Assembly (NCBI GenBank): GCA_913062555.1
Contig: CAJXVU010000025.1
Coordinates: 1-54,281 of the forward strand
DNA from: an uncultured Bacteroidota bacterium
GTDB lineage: Bacteria; Bacteroidota; Bacteroidia; Flavobacteriales; Flavobacteriaceae
DNA length: 54,281 bases
Direction of reading: 5' to 3'
In this document: one piece after another, positions 38,226 through 45,465 of the stretch
Layout: each line of letters begins with the position of its first letter
Position numbering within the stretch: the first letter of the stretch is position 1
Notes under the pieces: model-generated
What the model saw: the letters and a program-made list of their open reading frames with translations, nothing else
Told to the model about the DNA's origin: nothing
The model's database searches: none
Translations under genes and position numbers: made by a program

Positions 38226-40001
38226 ATGTTTGAGTTTGAGCCAGATGAATATATTTTTACAAAATTCGCCTACTATTTTAAAGGGCGTAAAAGAAAAAAG
38301 CAAGCTAATTTAGCGCATGCTGTAAACTTGCATGATGTAAAACCTAAACTTAGCTTAATTGCCAGAGCCGTTACCGGTAAATCTGTTGAAATTTTTGAAG
38401 CAGAACGCGAAGGAGGATACAAGAACAATAATTTCTTTCTTCCATCAACGGTATCCCAGTTTGAAACGGAAGTAGAAAATATTTCATTTTATTTATTTAG
38501 AACACTTTATTTATCCATCCAAAAAAACTTAGGATTAAATTGGGAAGACTCCTTAAATCATGATTTGAAGGCATCTCAAGACAAAGCATTTGAAACTTCA
38601 GAGAAAATACTAAAAGAGTTATTCTATCAATTTCCTATAACGCTTGAGTATCATCATAAGTTTAGAGATTTTTATAAAAACAAAGCAAAACAAGATGCCG
38701 TAGCTGATCTTAGTTTTTTGTATGGTAAATGGATGCGTAATAGTGCAGAAGAATCTCCTGATAATACTTTGAAAAATTTTACCGATAAAGTAAAAACGGC
38801 AGATAATAAACAAGTAAAGACTACTATAAAATCTAAAGCAGTCGAAGAAATAATATCAGTACAAGTAGATCAAAAACAATTGGAAGATGCTGTGTTGCAA
38901 CATCAATTTGAGAAAGTTGAAACTGCGGAAGAGTTTGGTGGAAACTGGCGAGATATGGATGGTGACGACGATTTGGAAGACCACTCCAATGCGCTCGATG
39001 AGGTGAATATGAAATATACAGTTAGAGTTGATGATACCGCACATTCGGTATACCAAGCCGACTTTATTGAAAACACAACGGTTTCTGAAAGCGCTGAAGC
39101 CTATGCTGAAGGCTACCATTTAAGTTATGATGAATGGGAATATTCTAAGCGAAAATATAAGGGAAACTTTTGTAAAGTGTATCCTAAGGCGGTGGTGGAA
39201 ACCAATATGCCTTATTATAAGCAAACCCTTTCAAAAAATAAATCGACATTGAATGGTTTGCGAAAAATGTTGAGTTCTGTAAATAATAAATACCAACAAC
39301 AACGCCGTCAAAATCAAGGCGAAGCTTTTGATATTGATGCTATTACCGATTTGTTTGTTGATGTAAATTCAGGACATACCCCTTCTGAAAAAATATACCT
39401 ATCTAAACGAAAAAAAGAAAAAGATTTGTCTATTCTATTGCTTTTAGATATTAGTCTATCGAGTGATGGTTATGCCAATGGCAATAAAGTTATTGATGTG
39501 GAAAAGCAAGTCTCTATCTTGTTTGGGGAAATTTTGGATGAATTTAATATAGATTTTTCAATTAATGCATTCTATTCTAAAACACGGAACCATTCTTCGT
39601 ATTTAACCATAAAGGGTTTTGATGAGGATTGGAATAAGGCTAAATTCAAAGTAGGAGCTGTGGAACCAAGTGGATATACAAGAATAGGAGCAGCCTTGCG
39701 TCATTCAGGAACACTCTTGGATAAAAGAGATACTAAAAATAAATGGATCATTCTTATCTCTGACGGGAAACCCAATGATTATGATAAATATGAAGGGAAG
39801 TACGGGATCAATGATGTAAAACAAGCTTTAAGAGAATTAAATGAACGTCAAATTAATTCTTATGCCTTGGCAATAGAGGCACAAGCAAAATATTATTTGC
39901 CTCAAATGTTTGGGCAAAATCATTATCAAATTCTTACAACTCCAGTAGAATTATTACAATCTATGGTGAAATTGTATGAAAAAATTAAGCATCAAAGTTA
40001 G
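38226..40001 (+). CDS. norD: NorD, VWA-domain NO reductase activation protein
   Basis: 591 residues. The N-terminal part is helical and charged and ends in a low-conservation acidic stretch (DMDGDDDLEDHSNA). The C-terminal von Willebrand A domain has the MIDAS motif LLLLDISLSSDG (near residue 405), followed by PSGYTRIGAALRHSG and WIILISDGKPND. It pairs with NorQ as the chaperone complex needed for active NorCB. The stop is 5 bases before the second cytochrome c gene, so norQ, norD and the divergent pair form one operon. Confidence 0.93.
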   Translation: MFEFEPDEYIFTKFAYYFKGRKRKKQANLAHAVNLHDVKPKLSLIARAVTGKSVEIFEAEREGGYKNNNFFLPSTVSQFETEVENISFYLFRTLYLSIQKNLGLNWEDSLNHDLKASQDKAFETSEKILKELFYQFPITLEYHHKFRDFYKNKAKQDAVADLSFLYGKWMRNSAEESPDNTLKNFTDKVKTADNKQVKTTIKSKAVEEIISVQVDQKQLEDAVLQHQFEKVETAEEFGGNWRDMDGDDDLEDHSNALDEVNMKYTVRVDDTAHSVYQADFIENTTVSESAEAYAEGYHLSYDEWEYSKRKYKGNFCKVYPKAVVETNMPYYKQTLSKNKSTLNGLRKMLSSVNNKYQQQRRQNQGEAFDIDAITDLFVDVNSGHTPSEKIYLSKRKKEKDLSILLLLDISLSSDGYANGNKVIDVEKQVSILFGEILDEFNIDFSINAFYSKTRNHSSYLTIKGFDEDWNKAKFKVGAVEPSGYTRIGAALRHSGTLLDKRDTKNKWIILISDGKPNDYDKYEGKYGINDVKQALRELNERQINSYALAIEAQAKYYLPQMFGQNHYQILTTPVELLQSMVKLYEKIKHQS

Positions 40002-40006
40002 GGTAT

Positions 40007-40441
40007 ATGAAAACTAGGACTACTAAATATAATGTTTTAGTGATTTTGCTATTGCTTATGACCTTCATTATTTATAACATTTCTGTTTATACAGGAAATC
40101 CGTATAAACAACCTGTAAAATTGTCGGAAACAGCGTTGCAAGGGCAATTACTATGGCAAAAAAACAATTGTTGGTCCTGCCATCAAATTTATGGCTTAGG
40201 AGGCTATTTGGGTCCGGATCTTACTAATATATACTCTAATCCCAATAAAGGAGCAGGATATATCAAGGCATTTTTGAATAGTGGCGTAAAATCAATGCCG
40301 AAATTTGATTTTTCAGAATCGCAAAAAGAAGCCGTGGTTTCTTATTTGAAGCATATAGATAGCACTGGTTTTTATCCAAACTTTGAAGCGAAATTTAAAC
40401 CCAACGGATGGGTGGAATTAAAGTATAAAGATGAAAAATAA
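40007..40441 (+). CDS. Second NorC-like membrane cytochrome c
   Basis: 144 residues, the same length as NorC, with one N-terminal membrane helix (about 10-29) and heme motif CWSCH (Cys55, Cys58, His59). NNCWSCHQIYGLGGYLGPDL is the equivalent of NorC's NNCMGCHTILGEGAYYAPEL, and the probable Met ligand is in VKSMPKFDF. It is clearly homologous to NorC but diverged. It overlaps the start of the NorB-like gene by 11 bases, so translation is coupled and it is the likely electron donor of that protein. Confidence 0.88.
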   Translation: MKTRTTKYNVLVILLLLMTFIIYNISVYTGNPYKQPVKLSETALQGQLLWQKNNCWSCHQIYGLGGYLGPDLTNIYSNPNKGAGYIKAFLNSGVKSMPKFDFSESQKEAVVSYLKHIDSTGFYPNFEAKFKPNGWVELKYKDEK

Positions 40442-41753
40442 AACGGCACTTCTTTTTTTAATTATAGCACTTTCAGCATTACTTCTAGGTGTGTTCTTTG
40501 GTTTATTTGCATCCCTGCAATACATTATACCAGACTTTTTAAAGGAGCTTGTTCCGTTTAATAAAATGCGTCCTTTTCATGTCACTACGGTCATTTCTTG
40601 GATTGTCCTTTGTGCTACTGGAAGCATTTATTTTTTTATAACGAAAGAAGAGGGGTTTAAGCTTTTCTCATATCGGTTGTTTAAAACACATTTTATTTTG
40701 TTTGTACTCACTGGTATTGGGATTTATGTGTCTTTTCTAACCGGGAAAATGGAAGGTCGGGAGTATTTAGCATATACCCCAATACTCACCATTCCAATAG
40801 TGATTGGTTGGATTTTGTTTGGAATTAATTATTTTAAGACGCTTTCTAAAAACATAAAAAATTGGCCAGTTTATTATTGGATGTGGGGAACTGGAATTGT
40901 GTTTATGATCTACCACTTATGTGAGGCGCATTTTTGGATGATCCCATCGTTTAGATCACATTTTATAAAAGATATTTCAGTACAATGGAAGTCATATGGA
41001 TCATTCGTTGGTTCGTGGAATATGTTAGTTTATGGAATCGCAATTTATTTAATGTCAAAAATTAAAAAGGACTCTACTTTAGCCTATGGAAAGACGGTAT
41101 TTTTCTTTTACTTTTTAGGACTTACCAATTTAATGTTTGGATGGGCACATCACACCTATATTATTCCTACGCAACCCTGGATTAGATATGTGGCCTATGC
41201 GATTAGTATGACAGAATGGGTCGTATTAGCTCATATAATTTATAGCTGGATAAAGACTTTATCAAATGAAGATAAAAAGAAGTATTGCATGGTATATAAG
41301 TTTTTAAGAGCTGCCGATTTTTGGGTGTTTTTAAATATAATTCTAGCCTTATTATTCTCTATTCCAGTTATAAACTTTTTTACACATGGCACCCATATTA
41401 CTGTAGCTCATTCTATGGGAACCACAATAGGAATTAATACCACCATTTTATTGGCAGCTGTATTTTTTATAGTACAAAAATCACTGCCTAATTATAAAAT
41501 TGATACTCTATTTATAAAACGAAGTTATAAGGCGTTCAATGTTTCACTTTTCTTTTTCTTCTGTGCACTATTGGTTGCAGGTGTTAAAAAAAGTAACTGG
41601 ATGTATTTCACCAAAGAGGTTCATTTTTCAGAAATGCAAGACAGCTTATACTACGTCTATATTGCTTTTTTTGTTTTTGGATTGAGCCTTGTATTTTCAA
41701 TCATTTCACTTGCAACAGTTTTACTAAAAGCACTTCTAAAAGCAGTGAAGTAA
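40431..41753 (+). CDS. Divergent NorB-like heme-copper protein with altered metal ligands
   Basis: 440 residues and about 12 membrane helices, homologous end to end to NorB at 35856. The segment from TM6 to the His-His pair is exactly the same length in both (48 residues). Retained: His50 (low-spin heme b), His240-His241 (FeB), Glu262 (Glu280 equivalent) and His326 (heme b3). Changed: the FeB ligand His207 is Tyr189, Glu211 is Val193, Glu215 is Asn197, and the second low-spin heme ligand His349 is Met328 (HGH became HSM). An intact heme b3 with an incomplete FeB site and a His/Met low-spin heme are predicted. It could be an NO reductase variant, another NO-transforming enzyme or a sensor; function is unknown. 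Confidence 0.85.
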   Translation: MKNKTALLFLIIALSALLLGVFFGLFASLQYIIPDFLKELVPFNKMRPFHVTTVISWIVLCATGSIYFFITKEEGFKLFSYRLFKTHFILFVLTGIGIYVSFLTGKMEGREYLAYTPILTIPIVIGWILFGINYFKTLSKNIKNWPVYYWMWGTGIVFMIYHLCEAHFWMIPSFRSHFIKDISVQWKSYGSFVGSWNMLVYGIAIYLMSKIKKDSTLAYGKTVFFFYFLGLTNLMFGWAHHTYIIPTQPWIRYVAYAISMTEWVVLAHIIYSWIKTLSNEDKKKYCMVYKFLRAADFWVFLNIILALLFSIPVINFFTHGTHITVAHSMGTTIGINTTILLAAVFFIVQKSLPNYKIDTLFIKRSYKAFNVSLFFFFCALLVAGVKKSNWMYFTKEVHFSEMQDSLYYVYIAFFVFGLSLVFSIISLATVLLKALLKAVK

Positions 41754-41774
41754 TAAATTTATATTCTACAAAAA

Positions 41775-41995
41775 ATGAATTACAAAGGCGTAATTGGGAT
41801 GTCTCAGGACATTACAGAAATTAGAAGGCCAAAAACGCCTATTAGATTGGGATTATCCTTATTGCGGCGTTTAAATTTATTGGCGTTTCATTTTATTTTA
41901 TTGATCTGAAACAGGCTAATGCCTTTTGGAAAGGATCTGTCTTGTTCTTTTTACTCTGCTTTATTTCTTCGGTCTTAATTATTTTTCATAACTGA
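41775..41995 (+). pseudogene. Frameshifted small membrane protein
   Basis: The ATG frame reads MNYKGVIGMSQDITEIRRPK and then stops after 44 codons. Shifting the frame by one base at the GGG run (41849-41851) gives a continuous membrane-like protein (IILIAAFKFIGVSFYFIDL, then AFWKGSVLFFLLCFISSVL) ending at TGA 41993-41995. The span of 221 bases is one short of 74 codons. A single lost G (mutation or sequencing error) thus explains it. The intact product would be a 73-residue protein with two membrane helices next to the NorB-like gene. I do not recognise the family. Confidence 0.55.
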
Positions 41996-42004
41996 TAATA
42001 ATCA
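41993..42004. promoter_or_regulatory. Crp/Fnr-type site upstream of the flavoprotein-like gene
   Basis: TGATAATAATCA (TGAT-N4-ATCA). Its centre (41998.5) is 29.5 bp before the TA of the TAATTTG box, as at norC and nadA. Its first triplet is also the stop of the frameshifted ORF. Confidence 0.6.
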
Positions 42005-42027
42005 TGTTTTATGTTTAAAATAAGATC

Positions 42028-42034
42028 TAATTTG
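42028..42034 (+). promoter_or_regulatory. -7-like box (TAATTTG) of the flavoprotein-like gene
   Basis: TA-A-TTTG, one base shorter than the TAnnTTTG consensus, 44 bases before the ATG at 42078. Confidence 0.4.
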
Positions 42035-42077
42035 CGAGATTATAGTGCAACATTTTAATGATAATAGATTTACGACA

Positions 42078-43895
42078 ATGAGTATAAAAATGAAACGAAC
42101 ACACTTATTCCACATTCCTGTTATGGGAATTGGATTTACACTAGACACCCCTTTAAAAGTAGCTCAATATGGGATGGACTCAGTAGTATCATTGGTAGAT
42201 GATATTTTACTGGAGAAATTAAGAAAAATGTATTCTGAGAAATTTGAGGTTCCTTATAAAGAAATCACCGATAAAATTGATGATTTTAGAGCAAAACGAA
42301 TTACTTCTTATTTAAATTTAATTAATGAGTTAGCCGAAAAAAAATTTGAAGCTTTAAAGAACGTAGCTGCCGAAACAAGTGACGATATCAAAGCCTATAT
42401 TAATATGCTTCCAGATAACTCAACAATTAAGGTGGAGTTTAATAAGTTAACTGCTAATGGATATAATTTTGCTGATATAAAAAAATGGGCCAGCAAAAAC
42501 CTTACAATGGGGAGTATTGATGTAAATATCATGACTAAAGTTGATAAGGATAATTATATTAAAAAGGAAAAATTACCTGTAGAATATAATGATGCCCATG
42601 CAGCTCTCCGTGGTTATGCAAACAGTGATTTGGAGTCATCAGTGATTCTATCAGCAGGGATGAATCCTAGATTATATGCTTATATTGGAAAATTTGATGA
42701 TTTTTATCCTGATGAAAACGGCGTTATTAAAAAGAAAATAATTTTAAAAGTTAGCGATTATAGATCGGCTTTAATACAAGGAAAGTTTTTAGCAAAAAAA
42801 GGATTATGGGTTTCAGAATATAGAATTGAATCGGGACTTAATTGTGGTGGTCATGCCTTCGCAACCGACGGTTATTTATTAGGACCTGTTTTAGCAGAGT
42901 TTAAAGCTAAAAGAAATGAGTTACGTACCTCCATTCAAGACCTTCTAAATCAAGTTTTGGAAAGTCAGGAGCGTGTGGTATCAAAGTCACCATTATCCGT
43001 AGAAATTACTGCCCAAGGTGGAGTTGGGACTGAGGAAGAGCATGAGTTTTTAATGGATCATTACAATCTTGATTCAGTAGGCTGGGGGAGCCCATTTTTG
43101 TTGGTTCCAGAAGCAACTACTGTTGATAATAAAACCCTTGAGAAATTGGCAGCAGCCAAAGAGGAAGATCTGTATTTAAGTGATATTTCTCCTTTAGGTG
43201 TACCTTTTAATAATCTTAGAGATAATACTAAAGATGTTGAAAAGGAAGCTTTGATTACCAAGGGAAGACCAGGTAGCGTTTGTCCTAAAAGATTTGTTGC
43301 ATTGAATAAAGAGTTTGCTGAAGAGGGGATCTGTACTGCATCAAGACAATATCAACGATTAAAGCTAAAAGCACTCGATCAAGAATCACTTTCAGCAAAG
43401 GACCATGAAACCCGATACAATAAAATTGTTGAAAAAACATGTACCTGTGTTGGCCTTGGAACCTCGTCGTTGTTAGCCTATGATTTGGAGACAAAAGTAG
43501 AAGGGAAAGGTGTTTCAATTTGTCCCGGACCAAATATGGCATACTATTCTAAAGTGATGAGCTTAAAGGAAATTACAGATCATATTTATGGGAGAGTTAA
43601 TGTGATTAGCAGAACAGATCGACCAAATATGTTTATTAAAGAATTGCATATTTATATCGACTATCTTAAAGGTAAATTGGAAGAATCAAAAATAACAATG
43701 AATAAAAAGCAAGAAAAGTACCTTTTGACTTTTACTAGCAATATGAAGGAAGGTGTGGCTTATTATCAAAACTTATTTCAAGGCATGAAGCATACCTTTG
43801 AAGATGCAAAATTGAAAGTTTTAAAAGAATTGGAATTAAGTAAAGACACCTTACAAAATATTAGTTTGGAAATAGAACAATTGAAAGTTGTATAA
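42078..43895 (+). CDS. Cysteine-rich protein with a nitronate-monooxygenase-like TIM barrel
   Basis: 605 residues from the ATG at 42078 (a GTG at 42045 is in frame). No signal peptide. Segments recall the FMN-binding barrel of nitronate monooxygenase: HIPVMGIGFTLDTPLKVAQYG (cf. PxxxAPMxG), KGLWVSEYRIESGLNCGGHAF (cf. eGxEAGGH), then ITAQGGVGTEEEHEFL and SVGWGSPFLLVPEA (cf. AAGGI...GTRFL). A helical insert lies at about 40-165. The C-terminal third holds most of the cysteines: Cys402, 419, 455, 457 and 482, plus Cys256 in the barrel, perhaps a metal or iron-sulfur site. Its promoter matches that of norC, so an anaerobic or NO-related role is inferred. The fold assignment is tentative and the reaction unknown. 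Confidence 0.7.
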   Translation: MSIKMKRTHLFHIPVMGIGFTLDTPLKVAQYGMDSVVSLVDDILLEKLRKMYSEKFEVPYKEITDKIDDFRAKRITSYLNLINELAEKKFEALKNVAAETSDDIKAYINMLPDNSTIKVEFNKLTANGYNFADIKKWASKNLTMGSIDVNIMTKVDKDNYIKKEKLPVEYNDAHAALRGYANSDLESSVILSAGMNPRLYAYIGKFDDFYPDENGVIKKKIILKVSDYRSALIQGKFLAKKGLWVSEYRIESGLNCGGHAFATDGYLLGPVLAEFKAKRNELRTSIQDLLNQVLESQERVVSKSPLSVEITAQGGVGTEEEHEFLMDHYNLDSVGWGSPFLLVPEATTVDNKTLEKLAAAKEEDLYLSDISPLGVPFNNLRDNTKDVEKEALITKGRPGSVCPKRFVALNKEFAEEGICTASRQYQRLKLKALDQESLSAKDHETRYNKIVEKTCTCVGLGTSSLLAYDLETKVEGKGVSICPGPNMAYYSKVMSLKEITDHIYGRVNVISRTDRPNMFIKELHIYIDYLKGKLEESKITMNKKQEKYLLTFTSNMKEGVAYYQNLFQGMKHTFEDAKLKVLKELELSKDTLQNISLEIEQLKVV

Positions 43896-43910
43896 AATTT
43901 TCTGATGAAT

Positions 43911-44366
43911 TTACGGGTTAAGAAGGTCAAAATCTTTTAAAGAAATAACTTTTCCAGAATTTTTTATATCATCCACAAATTGAATTATGGTTTTCTCTTT
44001 AAAATCGGAAGTGATTTTTTTCTTAAAGGGGGATACGGTAAAATGTACTGGGCATGGGTTTTTGTCATCACAGGCAGACAAGCCTAAAAAACATTGATCA
44101 AATTTTTTGGTGGTATCAATACAAATAACAACATCCCAAACGTTTTTCTTGATATTATTTTCATCTAAAAAAAATCCACCTTTTGGCCCTTTTGTTGAAG
44201 ATACAATGTCGTTTTTAATGAGTAGTTGTAATAATTTTGCTAAAAATGGTTGAGGGATTTCTAAGTCTCCGGCAATTTTTTTAACCCCTATTTTCTTGGT
44301 TTCATTAGAAAACATGCCAAGATATAAAACTGATCGGATTGCATTCTTACAAGCGCTTGATAGCAT
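43911..44366 (-). CDS. Rrf2-family regulator with IscR-like cluster ligands
   Basis: A 151-residue winged-helix regulator. The N-terminal HTH carries VKKIAGDLEIPQPFLAKLLQLL (28-49) and the wing STKGPKGGFFL. Cys92, Cys99, Cys105 and His108 (QCFLGLSACDDKNPCPVHF) nearly copy the [2Fe-2S] ligand set of IscR (Cys92, Cys98, Cys104, His107). NO-sensing NsrR belongs to the same family. It sits, in reverse orientation, between the flavoprotein-like gene and nadA, so it may sense NO or iron-sulfur status for this block. Its target sites were not identified. Confidence 0.85.
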   Translation of the reverse strand: MLSSACKNAIRSVLYLGMFSNETKKIGVKKIAGDLEIPQPFLAKLLQLLIKNDIVSSTKGPKGGFFLDENNIKKNVWDVVICIDTTKKFDQCFLGLSACDDKNPCPVHFTVSPFKKKITSDFKEKTIIQFVDDIKNSGKVISLKDFDLLNP

Positions 44367-44464
44367 ATGATATTAAGTTTAAGAATCAAATATAATAAAC
44401 TTTAAGGAACAATAAATTTTTAGTATTCGTTAGTCCTAAAGTTGGCTTTAAAAAATTGAGTGCA

Positions 44465-44476
44465 TGATTTTTATCA
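44465..44476. promoter_or_regulatory. Crp/Fnr-type site of the nadA promoter
   Basis: TGATTTTTATCA inside a perfect ATGAT-TTTT-ATCAT palindrome (44464-44477). Its centre (44470.5) is 29.5 bp before the TA of the -7 box. No matching -7 box lies at that distance towards the rrf2-type gene, so nadA is the likely target. Confidence 0.65.
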
Positions 44477-44499
44477 TATTTTTTGCAGGAAGATCTTTT

Positions 44500-44507
44500 T
44501 AATTTTG
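44500..44507 (+). promoter_or_regulatory. -7 box (TAATTTTG) of nadAB
   Basis: A full TAnnTTTG match, 27 bases before the nadA ATG and at the same distance from its palindrome as in norC. Confidence 0.55.
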
Positions 44508-44534
44508 CGCCGTTAAAGTTTTTATCTGAACACA

Positions 44535-45461
44535 ATGACATTAATTGAAAAAATAGAACGGCTCAAGAAGGAAAAAAATGCAGTTATTTTGGCGCATTAT
44601 TATCAAACTCCAGAGATCCAGGATGTCGCTGATTATGTTGGTGATAGCTTAGGATTGTCTCAAAAGGCAGCCGAAACTAGTGCCGACGTTATTGTTTTTG
44701 CGGGAGTGCATTTTATGGCAGAAACCGCAAAAATTTTGAGCCCTGATAAAATCGTGGTACTCCCCGATTTAAATGCAGGGTGTTCCTTGGCAGACTCTTG
44801 TCCTCCTGAGGCCTTTAAGAAATTTATAGAAAAGCATCCTGACCATACCGTTGTGACCTATGTTAATTGTAGTGCAGAAATAAAGGCCATGACAGATATT
44901 GTATGTACCTCATCAAATGCCCTTAAAATAATTGAGTCTATTCCAGAAGATCAACCTATAATATTTGCACCTGACAGAAATCTTGGTAAATATATTATGA
45001 AGCAAACAGGAAGAGAGATGCTCTTATGGGATGGCAGTTGTATTGTCCATGAGGCCTTTAGTATTGATAAGTTATTAGAATTATATAAGCAATACCCACA
45101 GGCGACTATAATTGCGCATCCCGAATCTGAAGAACATATATTAAAAACAGCGGCATATATTGGATCCACTGCTGGAATGATAAATTATGTAAAGGTACAT
45201 CCTGAAGAACAATTTATTGTTGCAACAGAAGTTGGGATATTACATAAAATGCAGCAAGAAGTACCAAATGCCACCTTAATTCCTGCGCCAGCTGAAGATG
45301 ATAATACTTGTGCTTGTAGTGAGTGTGCGTTTATGAAGGTAAATACCTTGCAAAAACTACATGACTGTTTACTTAATGAAAGCCCACAAATTGGGGTTCC
45401 TAATAACATTCGAGAGAAAGCTTTAGTGCCAATACAGCGGATGTTAGAATTATCAAAATAA
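44535..45461 (+). CDS. nadA: Quinolinate synthase
   Basis: A 308-residue [4Fe-4S] enzyme that condenses iminoaspartate with dihydroxyacetone phosphate to quinolinate in NAD synthesis. Repeated NadA signatures: [22 protein letters not shown] (19-40), [11 protein letters not shown] (Cys83), [11 protein letters not shown] (Cys169) and [12 protein letters not shown] (Cys259-264), matching the three cluster ligands of the family. The cluster is oxygen-sensitive. nadB starts 4 bases after the stop, so the two form an operon. The promoter carries a Crp/Fnr-type site. Confidence 0.95.
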   Translation: MTLIEKIERLKKEKNAVILAHYYQTPEIQDVADYVGDSLGLSQKAAETSADVIVFAGVHFMAETAKILSPDKIVVLPDLNAGCSLADSCPPEAFKKFIEKHPDHTVVTYVNCSAEIKAMTDIVCTSSNALKIIESIPEDQPIIFAPDRNLGKYIMKQTGREMLLWDGSCIVHEAFSIDKLLELYKQYPQATIIAHPESEEHILKTAAYIGSTAGMINYVKVHPEEQFIVATEVGILHKMQQEVPNATLIPAPAEDDNTCACSECAFMKVNTLQKLHDCLLNESPQIGVPNNIREKALVPIQRMLELSK

Positions 45462-45465
45462 TGGA

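Larger units (their letters stand above)
41754..42077. other. 324-base gap holding a frameshifted small ORF and a promoter
   Basis: No intact annotated gene. It contains the broken membrane ORF (41775-41995) and the Crp/Fnr-type promoter of the flavoprotein-like gene (41993-42034). Confidence 0.7.
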
